A stretch of 64,000 bases of DNA from Paenibacillus taihuensis (GCF_003386535.1 NZ_QTTN01000013.1:62001-126000), one strand, 5' to 3'; positions 32,911 through 41,152 are shown, counted from the first letter of the stretch. Numbers and translations are program-made. The notes: generated from the sequence alone by a model not told the origin.

Positions 32911-34668
32911 TTATCCTCTCTTGTATGGTAGTCGGAGCCGAACCTCGGTGCCCGCATCCGGCCTGCTATCGACCTCGATGCCGTAGCTTTCGCCATAGTG
33001 GAGCTTGATCCGCTCGTTAATATTGCGCAGTCCAACGCCAGTGCGCGTCCCATCCTGCGGTGCCTGCAAGCCTTGAATCGAGCCTCGCAGCAGATGCAGA
33101 CGCATGCTGTCCATGCCAACGCCTTCGTCACGCAGGACGAATATGGCCATATCGCCTTCCGTGCGGGCTGACAGCAGAATTCGCACCTTCTCGTCCTTGC
33201 CTTCCATCCCGTGCAAAATCGCATTTTCCACAATCGGCTGGAACATCAGCTTCATGACATGGAAAGACATCAGCTCGCCCGGAATGTCGTACTCCAGCTC
33301 GAAACGGTTCTTGAACCGGTAGCGAAGCAGCTCGACGTAGTTCTCCAGATGCTCCAGCTCCTCCTCAACCGTCACGATTTCACGGCCTCGGTTAATGCTG
33401 TAACGGAGCAGCTTGCCAAGCGTAAACGTCATCTCCGCGACCTCGTCGTCGTCGTTGATGACCGCGTTCATTCGGATCGTCTCGAGCGTGTTATAGATAA
33501 AATGCGGATTAATCTGGCTCTGCAGCGCTTCGAGCTCCGTCTCCTTCTTCCTGGCGGAGATATCATAAATTTCTGCGATCAATTCCTTAATGCGCCGCAG
33601 CATCCGGTTAAACTCTCTGCCGAACAGACCGATCTCGTCGTTCTGCCGAATCTGGAACGCAACGTCAAGATTGCCTCCCTGCACCTGCTTCATCAGCCGA
33701 GTCATCGTCCGGAGCGAGCTTGTCATTGTAAAAGAAAGCACGATCGAAATTGCCAGCGCGAACAGTGTAATCGCGGCAGTGACCGACAACGTGACGTTCC
33801 GCGTCAGTACGGCGTCCTTGTGCAGGTAGTTGACCGGTACATAAACGAGCATTTTCCAGCCCGTCTGCTGCGAAACGGTATAAGTGCAAATGTAGCTGAC
33901 CCCGTCCATCGTCGTATCGAAGCTGCCCGATTTGCCCGAAGAACGAACAAGATCGGCGTTTCCGGCCAGACTGACTCCGATTCGCTGCTGGTCATTGTCA
34001 TAGATCACGCTGCCGTCGCGGTCCACGATGACCGTCTTTCCTTTGGTCACCTCGTTCAATTCTTGCACAACGCTCTTGAACACACCGATGCCCGCGTCCA
34101 CCATTACAGTTCCGACAGGCTCGAGCGAGGATATATCCTTAATTTCACGCAGTACGGTGAACACGTAACGATTGCCGCCAACCGTATCCGGCAGCTTCTG
34201 CGTCCCCATAAGAACCGGATCGCCTTCCGCTTTCCTTGCGAGCGAGCGCCAATTCGCATAGTTCGACTGCAGGTCGCTGCGCACTGAGTCCGTCTTCAGC
34301 CGGTAGAAGACGTTGCCGTAATTATCGAAGATGTACACACTGTACGTGTCCTTGCGGATATTGTTCATCAGCCCGATATAGAAATCGATCCTGCGCTGCT
34401 CATCCAGATCCTTCTGCGAATGCGCCAAATATTGCTGCAGCTCCTCGGAATAGAGCGGAATCTTCGAGATCGCGTTCATGTCGCTGACCGAGTCATCGAG
34501 CTTGCTCTGCATTTTGGCGACCACTTCGGCGACGTAATTTTTCGTATTCTTATTAATCGATTGCAAATAGTTCTCGTAGGAAATGTAACCGATTGCAACA
34601 ATCGGGATTAGAATGAGAAATATAAAAACGACGATCAGCTTCTTCTGCATCGTCATGCCGCCGTTCAT
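32911..34668 (-). CDS. Sensor histidine kinase, YesM family
   Basis: 585 residues. TM1 about 9-31, extracytoplasmic Cache-like sensor about 32-290, TM2 about 291-313, HAMP about 314-366, phospho-acceptor His389 in NPHFIYNTLE, ATPase N-box Asn482 in PIVENAILHG, and a GVGLRNINER glycine box near the end. Upstream in-frame starts reach 34722, but AGGG 6 nt before ATG 34668 marks the likely start (MNGGMTMQKKLIVVF). It pairs with the 31285 regulator and probably senses sugars or the lipoprotein of the same locus. Confidence 0.93.
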   Translation of the reverse strand: MNGGMTMQKKLIVVFIFLILIPIVAIGYISYENYLQSINKNTKNYVAEVVAKMQSKLDDSVSDMNAISKIPLYSEELQQYLAHSQKDLDEQRRIDFYIGLMNNIRKDTYSVYIFDNYGNVFYRLKTDSVRSDLQSNYANWRSLARKAEGDPVLMGTQKLPDTVGGNRYVFTVLREIKDISSLEPVGTVMVDAGIGVFKSVVQELNEVTKGKTVIVDRDGSVIYDNDQQRIGVSLAGNADLVRSSGKSGSFDTTMDGVSYICTYTVSQQTGWKMLVYVPVNYLHKDAVLTRNVTLSVTAAITLFALAISIVLSFTMTSSLRTMTRLMKQVQGGNLDVAFQIRQNDEIGLFGREFNRMLRRIKELIAEIYDISARKKETELEALQSQINPHFIYNTLETIRMNAVINDDDEVAEMTFTLGKLLRYSINRGREIVTVEEELEHLENYVELLRYRFKNRFELEYDIPGELMSFHVMKLMFQPIVENAILHGMEGKDEKVRILLSARTEGDMAIFVLRDEGVGMDSMRLHLLRGSIQGLQAPQDGTRTGVGLRNINERIKLHYGESYGIEVDSRPDAGTEVRLRLPYKRG

Positions 34669-34835
34669 CGTTAACCCTAGCCAGCCCTTCCCCATCATCA
34701 TCCGCTGCCCCTTTGCGCCCATATCTTTCTCATCTTACACGAAAGCGCTGATTTTGGGAGGAACAAACATCGAAATTCTGAATACAGGATAAGAAATCTA
34801 AAACCAGTCCAATAAGAAATAGGCTCGTCTTCCAG

Positions 34836-34865
34836 TTGTAAATAGAACACATGTTCGTTTATAAT
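34836..34865 (+). promoter_or_regulatory. Promoter with LexA-like box
   Basis: TTGTAA (34836-34841), 18-bp spacer, TATAAT (34860-34865). Inside the spacer, AGAACACATGTTCG (34844-34857) matches the Gram-positive SOS box CGAACNNNNGTTYG at all fixed positions but the first. LexA bound here would block the promoter. Confidence 0.65.
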
Positions 34866-34884
34866 GATGCTGAGGTGAGCAAAC

Positions 34885-35256
34885 ATGTATTGTACGGAAG
34901 AGGAGTTCAAGATGATACGTGACTGCTGCTTGCTGCCGATCATGCTGGATATGGTGGAGAAGAAACGTCTGGAGATGGAAGCATCGGGCGTAACCATGAA
35001 GAGGCTCTACTGCACAGCACTTGTCCGGATGCAGGATCTGATGCTGGCGGATTTGCTTCAGTTCAGGAAGAAGCTCAGCGATGCCGGCATTAAGCTATGG
35101 AAAATCGATGATTCCGAAGTTCGCAAGAAATCAGCCTTCAAGTACCAATACAAATGCCGTGGATATGTGAATGTGTTCGAGATGCTGCGCGACTTCGCCC
35201 GAGCGGAGATTTCCAAGAAATTCGGCTATTATATTGCGCTCGTGTTTAAGCGATAA
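34885..35256 (+). CDS. Small cytoplasmic protein, possibly YhjD-like
   Basis: 123 residues, no signal or membrane segment. EEEFKMIRDCCLLPIMLDMVEKK forms an amphipathic start, followed by helices and a basic C-terminal half (KSAFKYQYKCRGYVNVFEML). The layout resembles the small Bacillus YhjD family; that assignment is from memory and moderate. AGGTGAG lies 6 nt before ATG 34885. Its promoter contains a LexA-like box, so it may be DNA-damage inducible. It is monocistronic and divergent from the kinase gene. Confidence 0.65.
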   Translation: MYCTEEEFKMIRDCCLLPIMLDMVEKKRLEMEASGVTMKRLYCTALVRMQDLMLADLLQFRKKLSDAGIKLWKIDDSEVRKKSAFKYQYKCRGYVNVFEMLRDFARAEISKKFGYYIALVFKR

Positions 35257-35268
35257 ACATAAGAAAAA

Positions 35269-35289
35269 CGCAACCCCGAACAGGTTGCG
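35269..35289 (-). terminator. Hairpin between convergent genes
   Basis: CGCAACC (35269-35275) pairs with GGTTGCG (35283-35289). On the minus strand it is followed by TTTTTCTT, so it terminates leftward transcription better than rightward. Confidence 0.5.
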
Positions 35290-35490
35290 AATTTAAATAA
35301 ACTAAATTTTCAATCCCGTGACCATCGTCGCTGAAATCTTTGCTTCTGTCGATTCAAGTATTTTCTATACCGCTTATTTGCTCTCGTATGTTGTACCTGC
35401 GGACTCTTACGACGTGCGGGAATTCTTTATTGCCGGAAATGTCACCTATGAAGTTCAGCTGGACGCGCAGTCCACCGATGGTGTAACTGA

Positions 35491-35521
35491 AACAAGGCTG
35501 CCGAGTCTCGGCAGCCTTGTT
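35491..35521. terminator. Strong bidirectional terminator
   Basis: Arms AACAAGGCTGCCGAG (35491-35505) and CTCGGCAGCCTTGTT (35507-35521) form an almost loop-free 15-bp stem with T-rich flanks on both strands. It sits 26 bp past the stop of the HTH gene. Between it and 35290 (200 bp) I see only a short open frame of no recognisable family. Confidence 0.75.
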
Positions 35522-35547
35522 TCCTAGAAAGGTCATAATACGGACGA

Positions 35548-36093
35548 TTACTCCGCTTCCCTCGCAAATACAATCTCGTTCGTCAGGTATTCATATGCAG
35601 CTACCCACTCGTTCGAAATCAAGATTTCGCTTAACGCCGCGTCGCTTACGAATCCATTCCGATTCATGGCTATCAATTGATGCAGGGCTAGCTTATCCCA
35701 CCCGATGCAGTCGCTTGTCGCAACCCCAACATTGTGGCATCGATTCTTTCGCTGCTCCTCTTCTTCTGCTTCGATTGCGTAGTGTTCGTCTTGGAGACTG
35801 AGGAAGTGGTGCAATAAGTCATCCAGAATGACAGTGCTGGCTTCGCTTACCGGTCGTTCTCTCCACTCCAGAAGTTTGGCTGATATGTCCAGGACAGCCT
35901 TATCATGTTCGCTTAGCCTGCCTGGAATGAAAGGTTTGACGGTAGAAGCAGGGATCTCCCACCTGCCTTTCCTTCCTTTGCTCTTGCGCTTCCCTTGTAA
36001 AGTGCCCGTTGCTAACCACTGGTAAATGGTACGCTTCTCTTTATTTAACATAATCGCGACTTCTTCCACTGTAAAAGAAGGTTCATAGGTCAC
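35548..36093 (-). CDS. Helix-turn-helix (excisionase/MerR-like) domain protein
   Basis: 181 residues. The N-terminal FTVEEVAIMLNKEKRTIYQWLATGTLQGKR is a winged HTH_17-type domain (about 6-55) as found in excisionase and MerR-like DNA-binding proteins. The remaining 120 residues are acidic and helical (HHFLSLQDEHYAIEAEEEEQ; GFVSDAALSEILISNEWVAAYEYL) with no named family. GTG 36093 has GGGGAGG 8 nt upstream. An inverted repeat (36112-36137) just upstream could be its own operator. It is not obviously part of the ars operon, from which it is separated by a 76-bp gap. Regulatory role is inferred. Confidence 0.75.
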   Translation of the reverse strand: MTYEPSFTVEEVAIMLNKEKRTIYQWLATGTLQGKRKSKGRKGRWEIPASTVKPFIPGRLSEHDKAVLDISAKLLEWRERPVSEASTVILDDLLHHFLSLQDEHYAIEAEEEEQRKNRCHNVGVATSDCIGWDKLALHQLIAMNRNGFVSDAALSEILISNEWVAAYEYLTNEIVFAREAE

Positions 36094-36111
36094 ATGAATC
36101 GCCTCCCCAGA

Positions 36112-36137
36112 CTACGAAACTATCAATTGTTTCATAG
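36112..36137. promoter_or_regulatory. Inverted repeat between the HTH gene and the ars operon
   Basis: CTACGAAAC (36112-36120) and GTTTCATAG (36129-36137) match at 8 of 9 positions with an 8-bp spacer. It lies 19 bp upstream of the HTH gene start, in a position for autoregulation. Confidence 0.35.
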
Positions 36138-36169
36138 ATATGTTTCGGGAGGCGAATGTATGACAAGCC

Positions 36170-36640
36170 TCAACACTCAACCTTCTTAAATGAACCGAAT
36201 GTAATTGTTTGCAGCCCCGTTGGAACACAGCAGCTCGAAACCTCACGAAGTTCACCGGCATGCTCAAACTCGGAATCCTCTTTGGTGAAGAAGATTTCCC
36301 ATGCATTGCCGTCGGGATCATGCACCCATACTTTATCTTGCACCGCATAACAGCAGGTCGTGTTCATTTCATCAATTAACAGGAGCCCTGACTCACGAAG
36401 CCGATCACCAATTGCGAGAACCTCCTCGGTATTATTCAACTGGAAACCTAGATGGTTAAGGACACCTCTCGGCTCAAAGGGACGAACGTTCAAGGAGAAA
36501 TGCAGGGCGGGATCGTTCAGTTCAAACTTTGCATAATTCTCCTTTACTTTCGTCGGTTCAACGCCAAAGAATGCACTGTAAAAGTCGATCGATTTCTGAA
36601 GATCGCTGCAATTTACCGCGACATGCATCCGTTTAATCAT
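36170..36640 (-). CDS. arsI: ArsI/CadI-family metalloenzyme (C-As lyase-like)
   Basis: 156-residue VOC-fold protein. ArsI enzymes use Fe(II) and oxygen to cleave the carbon-arsenic bond of trivalent methylarsenicals. The signature TTCCYAVQDKVWVHDPDGNAWEIF is split across residues 94-117; it includes the vicinal Cys96-Cys97 that bind trivalent arsenic in ArsI. Metal ligands fit His6, His63 and Glu115. A further Cys pair (SSCCVPTG) sits near the C-terminus. It is last in the operon arsR-aquaporin-arsC-arsI, 2 bp after arsC. CadI-type members of the family instead respond to cadmium, so organoarsenical activity is likely but not certain. Confidence 0.85.
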   Translation of the reverse strand: MIKRMHVAVNCSDLQKSIDFYSAFFGVEPTKVKENYAKFELNDPALHFSLNVRPFEPRGVLNHLGFQLNNTEEVLAIGDRLRESGLLLIDEMNTTCCYAVQDKVWVHDPDGNAWEIFFTKEDSEFEHAGELREVSSCCVPTGLQTITFGSFKKVEC

Positions 36641-36642
36641 GC

Positions 36643-37074
36643 TCAGTTCCCCTCTTTCACGAATTGTTCAATGCGCTTCTTAATTGAATCCCGTACTTCG
36701 CGGAACTTGGCCATGATCTCTTCTTCTGTTCCGGCAGCCTTAGCCGGGTCCTCGAAGCCCCAATGCCATCGCTGCGCATGATCGTTCTGGACGACCGGGC
36801 AATGATCGTTCGCGTGACCGCAGAGCGTGATGATGAAGTCTGCTCGCTGTAAAATTTCGGGATCAATAACGTCGGAGGTATGAGTTGAAATATCAACGCC
36901 GGACTCCTTCATTACTTGAATCGCTCGAGGATTCAACCCATGCGCTTCAAGACCGGCACTCTTGACTTCGAAGTCATCTCCGCCGAACGCCTTCAAGTAA
37001 CCGTCGGCAATTTGGCTTCTGCAGGAATTACCTGTACATAGAAAATAAACGAGTTTCTTATTCAAAAGATTCAA
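36643..37074 (-). CDS. arsC: Arsenate reductase, thioredoxin-coupled type
   Basis: 143-residue low-molecular-weight phosphatase-fold ArsC. It reduces arsenate to arsenite using three Cys: Cys13 in the P-loop [10 protein letters not shown], then Cys85 and Cys92 in [11 protein letters not shown], which form the relay disulfide reduced by thioredoxin. All key residues are present and length is typical. It lies 3 bp from the aquaporin gene. Together with that channel it converts arsenate that entered by phosphate uptake into arsenite, which can leave through the channel. Confidence 0.95.
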   Translation of the reverse strand: MNLLNKKLVYFLCTGNSCRSQIADGYLKAFGGDDFEVKSAGLEAHGLNPRAIQVMKESGVDISTHTSDVIDPEILQRADFIITLCGHANDHCPVVQNDHAQRWHWGFEDPAKAAGTEEEIMAKFREVRDSIKKRIEQFVKEGN

Positions 37075-37077
37075 CCC

Positions 37078-37716
37078 CTAGTCATGTAATATTTGATAGA
37101 CAAGTGTAGCAGCAATTGCACCGAGTACAGGAGCCGCCAAGTATAACCATAAGTGCTCTGTCGCACCGGACACCAAGGCAGGACCAAGTGATCGAGCTGG
37201 GTTCATGGATGCGCCACAGATTGGACCCGCGAACATTGCCATGACACCAACCGCAGCTCCAATCGCGATGCCAGCAAAGCTTTTCACCGCTTTGCCATGT
37301 GTGGCAGATCCCAAGATGACGATCATTAGCACGAAAGTCAGTATAAATTCTAAAACGAACGACTGGCGCTCTCTAGAAGAGGGCAGCGTAGCTCCTAATT
37401 TGGCGATATTGCCAAACAACCAATATAAAGTCGATGATGCTGCGATCGCCGCGACACACTGAGTAAGGATATACAGGAGACTGCTCCTGAGCGATATATC
37501 TTTCCGTACCCAGAACGCAATCGTTACTGCAGGATTAAAGTGCGCGCCAGATATATGGCCAAACGTATAGATAAGTGCAGTGACAACAAGCCCGAATGTC
37601 ATCGCAATGCCGACGTGCGTGATGTTATGCGTAATCTCATCGATGACCATTGCCCCCGTACCGGCGAATACTAAAAAATAGGTGCCGATAAACTCAGCAA
37701 GGAGTTGTTTTTTCAT
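37078..37716 (-). CDS. MIP-family aquaglyceroporin in ars operon (AqpS-like)
   Basis: About 212 residues with six membrane helices and both pore motifs: NPA at 61-63 (HISGAHFNPAVT) and at 172-174 (CGASMNPARSLGP). In this operon position, between arsR and arsC, such channels pass neutral arsenite down its gradient in place of an ArsB or Acr3 pump. No pump gene is present here. Its 5' end overlaps arsR by about 23 bp. GTG 37728 and ATG 37722 are alternative in-frame starts; ATG 37716 (MKKQLLAEFIGTY) matches the family start but has a weak ribosome site, suggesting coupling. Confidence 0.9.
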   Translation of the reverse strand: MKKQLLAEFIGTYFLVFAGTGAMVIDEITHNITHVGIAMTFGLVVTALIYTFGHISGAHFNPAVTIAFWVRKDISLRSSLLYILTQCVAAIAASSTLYWLFGNIAKLGATLPSSRERQSFVLEFILTFVLMIVILGSATHGKAVKSFAGIAIGAAVGVMAMFAGPICGASMNPARSLGPALVSGATEHLWLYLAAPVLGAIAATLVYQILHD

Positions 37717-38035
37717 TTCCATTACCACAGCAGCTGCTGCCGATCCGGGCTGGTTTGAAGATGCAGCACAACTCCTCCGAGAGAATATGGCTCACCTGCT
37801 CTTGGTTAATCTCGTAATAGCTCCACGTACCTCGCGTTTCTTTGTTAATAAAACCGGCGTCCAGCAATATTTTGAGGTGATAAGAGAGCTTGGATTGGGA
37901 CATGTCAAAAATATCGGTGAGGTCGCAGACGCAGGTGTTTCCACGCTGAGTTAGCTCATACATAATTTGAAGACGTTTCTCGTCTGCGAGCGCTTTGAAC
38001 TTCGACTCGTAGTCTTTGAAGGAAATTTCATTCAT
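37694..38035 (-). CDS. arsR: ArsR/SmtB-family metalloregulator
   Basis: 113-residue winged-helix repressor that leaves DNA on binding arsenite. The metal motif CVC is seen in GNTCVCDLTDIFDMSQSKLSYHLKIL, joined to the recognition helix. The C-terminus is extended with extra cysteines (ELCC, SSCCGNGN, TTPC), beyond the minimal site. It is first gene of the ars operon. Its promoter (TTGACT-17-TAAATT) lies between two identical-type ATCAA-N6-TTGAT sites. ATG 38035 has GGTGG about 9 nt upstream. Confidence 0.93.
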   Translation of the reverse strand: MNEISFKDYESKFKALADEKRLQIMYELTQRGNTCVCDLTDIFDMSQSKLSYHLKILLDAGFINKETRGTWSYYEINQEQVSHILSEELCCIFKPARIGSSCCGNGNEKTTPC

Positions 38036-38055
38036 GAAAGGGCCACCGCCAATTA

Positions 38056-38138
38056 ATCAATTTTTTTTGATTTAATCTATGAGTTGAATTTACCACTGCA
38101 TTTCGTGGTAGTCAACTACTTAATCAAGAAAAATTGAT
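38056..38138 (-). promoter_or_regulatory. ars promoter flanked by two ArsR operator-like palindromes
   Basis: Sites ATCAA-N6-TTGAT at 38056-38071 and 38123-38138; both extend to TTAATCAA-N6-TTGATTTAATC. Between them on the minus strand are -35 TTGACT (38115-38110) and -10 TAAATT (38092-38087) with a 17-bp spacer. One operator is just upstream of -35, the other covers the early transcript. Confidence 0.75.
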
Positions 38139-38216
38139 TTAATCGTGAAAGAGCTGCATCTTTAATCATATTTGTTCCGTTATGCAGACAGCAAGGCATA
38201 TGGAGAATAGAGGTAA

Positions 38217-38686
38217 TTATTAGCGGGTTGTACGAATAAGCCTTCGAGCCATACGGCGTCAGTATCGTCCACTGAATCAAAATCCATTGTATACACGAAT
38301 AAGCAGTACGGTTTTCAATTTTCTTTGCCCGATAGCTGGAAAGGTTATTCCATTGTAGAAGGTGAATGGCAGGGCAACATGATGGACGAAGGTTCCGAAA
38401 GCAAGCCTTCTGAAGAAATGGGTCCCCTCATTTCGATTCGGAATACGCATTGGACAGCACAAACGCCAACGCAGGACATCTCATAATGGTATTCACAACG
38501 AGTCAATGGAGTTCCCTTCAGCAAGGGAACTTCTACATCGGAGCAGCAGCGGTCGGACCAACCGAGTTGGCTCACAACGATAACTATGTCTTCGCACTTC
38601 CCGCTCGTCACAATTACGCCTTCCCGCCTGGATATGAGGAAGTGGAGAAGATTTTACAGAACGGCGCACTTGTGTATATTAATTAG
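38217..38686 (+). pseudogene. Decayed lipoprotein gene
   Basis: A lipobox-like LLAGC followed by TNKPSSHTASVSST opens at 38217, but an in-frame TAA lies just before it and no signal sequence or start remains. The frame continues through YTNKQYGFQFSLPDSWKGYS to TPTQDI and then stops at 38481. One nucleotide later the other frame resumes IMVFTTSQWSSLQQGNFYIG and runs to EEVEKILQNGALVYIN. The two halves join smoothly if a base lost near 38481-38482 is restored. The sequence is recognisably of the small secreted PsbP-like/lipoprotein type common in these bacteria. At least two lesions make this a pseudogene. Confidence 0.75.
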
Positions 38687-38732
38687 TTGAGAAAATGTAA
38701 TCGCCGAGCGCTGCTGGATATGGGCTCTCCGC

Positions 38733-38917
38733 TAAACGGTTGCCACAGAGACTATTTGCCTTCATATCGCACCTTTGAAATTTTAACGGTTGTCAGCGAG
38801 GCTATTTGGCAATTTACGCAGCGATTAATACCAATTTGAGCTCAATAAGCGCTGTGGCAACCGCTAGGCTTTAGAAAATGGCGACTCTCGGCAAATACGC
38901 GCTGTGGCAACCGTTCG
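38733..38917. repeat. Intergenic four-unit palindromic element, copy C
   Basis: Forward units at 38733 (TAAACGG) and 38783 (TTAACGG); reverse units end at 38867 (CCGCTAG) and 38917 (CCGTTCG). The 50-bp period and 185-bp length equal copy A; symmetric about 38825. Core here is ACGGTTGCCACAG-(N)-CTATTTG. The gap 38687-39004 holds this element and one terminator, no gene. Confidence 0.8.
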
Positions 38918-38952
38918 GGACTGTTTGTTTTAAAAAAGGTACTGTGTCTTAG

Positions 38953-38986
38953 AAAAGGCACTGACCCTACCGGGTCAATGCCTTTT
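38953..38986 (-). terminator. Terminator of the oxidoreductase-isomerase operon
   Basis: Minus strand AAAAGGCATTGACCC pairs with GGGTCAGTGCCTTTT (one T-G pair) around a 4-nt loop and ends in a T-run. It is 18 bp past the stop at 39005. Confidence 0.85.
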
Positions 38987-39004
38987 CTGTGCTTTCGCAT
39001 GATC

Positions 39005-40096
39005 TTATAAATAAACTTCTTTCCCTGTCTCCGACGATTGGTAGATCGCTTCCAGAATTTGCGTAACTACGAAAGCCTGCTCCGGCGTAACTACCGGCTC
39101 CGTATCGTTAACGATGCACTGCAGCCACTGTCGTGCTTCCCTTGTGCCCGGATCCTCCGCATTCGGCCCGAAATAGGCAATGCCTGGTCCAGACTTCGGC
39201 TTCATCTCCGTGAGCTTGCCGAACTGGACGTTATTGAAGACGAGTTCACCACGGAAATCCGCTCCCTGCTTCATCTCTGCTCCGCCATCCGTGCCGTAGA
39301 GCGATGCCTTCGCTTCTTTCTCGTCGGTTGTATTGAGCGCCCAGGAGCTTTCAAGGAAAATCGTCGCGCCATTCTCCATCTTAATCAGTCCGAAAGCGGA
39401 ATCCTCCACGTTAAGCGTCTCCGAATTCCATGGTCCGAACATGTTGCCTTCGGGCTTGTCCTTCAGCTTATAGAAGACCGATCCCGTTACGGATTTCGGC
39501 TTATAATTGTCCGTAAACCAGAGCACCAGGTCGAGGGCGTGGGTGCCAATATCGATCAAGCAGCCGCCGCCTTGCTGCTCTTTGTCTGCGAATACGCCCC
39601 ACGTCGGCAAAGCGCGCCGGCGTATGGCATGCGCTTTGGCCATGTAGATTTCTCCCAATGACCCTTCCTGGCAAGCCCGGTAAAGCGTCTGCGAATCGTC
39701 ATTAAATCGGTTCTGATAGCCAATCGTCAGCTTCTTGCCGGTTCTCTTCGCTGCATCCACCATCTTGCGCGCTTCGGCAGAGTTGATCGCCATCGGCTTC
39801 TCGCACATCACGTGCTTTCCCGCTTCCAGCGCATCGACCGTAATGAACGAATGCTGCAGGTTAGGCGTGAGCACATGAACGACATCAATGGACTCATCCT
39901 TCAATAGCTCTTGGTAGTCCGTGTATATTTTCGCATCCGGTCCGCCGAATTCGCTCGCCGCCTTCTTCGCCTTCTCGATGTCGATATCGCAGAACGCCGT
40001 CATTACAGCCAGTTCAGAAAGCTTGGCGAGAGATGGCATATGTTTCTGATTCGCGATGCCTCCGCATCCGATAATACCGATATTCAACTTGCTCAT
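39005..40096 (-). CDS. Gfo/Idh/MocA-family NAD(P)-dependent oxidoreductase
   Basis: 363 residues. Rossmann domain opens LNIGIIGCGGIANQKHMP; VMCEKPMAIN carries the family Lys of the EKP motif; the second domain includes CLIDIGTHALDLVLW with the Asp and His expected at the active site. Family members oxidise or epimerise sugars, inositols and glycosides. GAGAGGAG lies 9 nt before ATG 40096. It is the second gene of a two-gene operon with a sugar isomerase/epimerase, a pairing common in inositol and unusual-sugar catabolism. Substrate unknown. Confidence 0.92.
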   Translation of the reverse strand: MSKLNIGIIGCGGIANQKHMPSLAKLSELAVMTAFCDIDIEKAKKAASEFGGPDAKIYTDYQELLKDESIDVVHVLTPNLQHSFITVDALEAGKHVMCEKPMAINSAEARKMVDAAKRTGKKLTIGYQNRFNDDSQTLYRACQEGSLGEIYMAKAHAIRRRALPTWGVFADKEQQGGGCLIDIGTHALDLVLWFTDNYKPKSVTGSVFYKLKDKPEGNMFGPWNSETLNVEDSAFGLIKMENGATIFLESSWALNTTDEKEAKASLYGTDGGAEMKQGADFRGELVFNNVQFGKLTEMKPKSGPGIAYFGPNAEDPGTREARQWLQCIVNDTEPVVTPEQAFVVTQILEAIYQSSETGKEVYL

Positions 40097-40118
40097 GAGT
40101 AGTCGCTCCTCTCTTCTA

Positions 40119-41006
40119 TTAAACTGGCTGGGACGCCTGCAAGTATTGCTTTAACACTTGCAAGTCACTGCGAACGCTCTGCAGCTTATCGGCTGATTCG
40201 CCTTCATTCTCCACTAGAGCATACCGGATATGACCCATTTCTTGAATGCTCGCATAAGTACCCTTCAGATCAAAAGCGCCTGTTCCAAGATCGACGAAAT
40301 CGCTTGGAGCTGTATATTTTCCATATGCTTGGAACGCTTCCATATCTTCGTCCCCATTCTGGCGCATCGCTTCGATAATATTAAGCGGGCCGGCAAGGGT
40401 TCTACTTATGTCCTTCTGATGGACAATGTCGCATCGCTCTCCGAGCTTCTTCAGAACATCGATCGGATCGAGTCCGGCGCGCAGCACCCAAACCATGTCC
40501 AGCTCAAACTTGAGGTAAGAAGGATCTGTGTTCTCCAGCAGCAGGTCGAATAACGTTGTATCGCCGACGCTTTTGAACTCGTGGGCGTGGTTATGCAGAT
40601 AGAATTGGAACCCTCTTTCTTTCAACTTCTTCCCTACGGCATTCATTTGCTCCGCGCTTCGAAGCGTATCCTCCCGATTTCTGATGAACACGGATGGAAG
40701 AACGATATTCCGGCATTCGAACGTCTCGTAATATTCCAGTACGCGATCCCAGTCAAATGCAGCCAAATCCTGCCCCGGCATCAGCCCTTCATGGACGGAT
40801 ATGGCAGTTAAGCCCAGCTCCCGAAGCTTCGCTCCTACGACCTCCGCCGGAACTTCATCGATAAAACGCGTGAACGACTTCATGTTGAACCCGATCAACT
40901 CAAGGTTCTCGTAACCGGCAGCGGCCAGCTTCTCGAGCGTGCCGAAATAATCCTCGCCTAGCTCCTTGTGGACGGAAAACACATTAATACCTGCAGAAAT
41001 ACGCAT
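40119..41006 (-). CDS. Sugar phosphate isomerase/epimerase-like TIM barrel
   Basis: 295 residues, xylose-isomerase-like/AP-endonuclease-2 fold. Features: AAAGYENLELIGFN at strand 2, HNHAHEF as the metal-binding His pair, KFELDMVWVLRAGLDP with the Glu/Asp metal ligands, HQKDI, and a C-terminal ALVENEGES. Such proteins isomerise or epimerise sugars, inositols or keto-sugars with Mn or Mg. ATG 41006 has AAAGGAG about 9 nt upstream; ATG 41012 would be too close to it. It lies 22 bp upstream of the oxidoreductase gene. Confidence 0.9.
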   Translation of the reverse strand: MRISAGINVFSVHKELGEDYFGTLEKLAAAGYENLELIGFNMKSFTRFIDEVPAEVVGAKLRELGLTAISVHEGLMPGQDLAAFDWDRVLEYYETFECRNIVLPSVFIRNREDTLRSAEQMNAVGKKLKERGFQFYLHNHAHEFKSVGDTTLFDLLLENTDPSYLKFELDMVWVLRAGLDPIDVLKKLGERCDIVHQKDISRTLAGPLNIIEAMRQNGDEDMEAFQAYGKYTAPSDFVDLGTGAFDLKGTYASIQEMGHIRYALVENEGESADKLQSVRSDLQVLKQYLQASQPV

Positions 41007-41119
41007 GCACATGCACTCCTTTTTACAAAATCCCCTGCATCTTCATCATACCGCTCCCATTATCTGTCCACTTTCGATTTCCGTACTAATTTACTTTCAA
41101 TATTACGACTTCTTCGCTA

Positions 41120-41152
41120 AATAAAATAAAGAAGCCCGCGATCATCGCGGGC
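41120..41152 (-). terminator. Terminator-like hairpin in the 41.0-41.4 kb gap
   Basis: GCCCGCGAT (41134-41142) pairs with ATCGCGGGC (41144-41152). The minus strand continues TTCTTTATTTTATTT. A second terminator (41286-41327) already follows the PhyH gene, so this one may act as back-up. The 360-bp gap 41007-41366 contains no other feature seen. Confidence 0.6.

Noticed and set aside
35318-35527. 69-codon open frame in the gap between the small SOS-type gene and the HTH gene
   Set aside because: No ribosome site, runs through the strong terminator at 35491-35521, and no recognisable sequence. It could be a remnant but is not supported.
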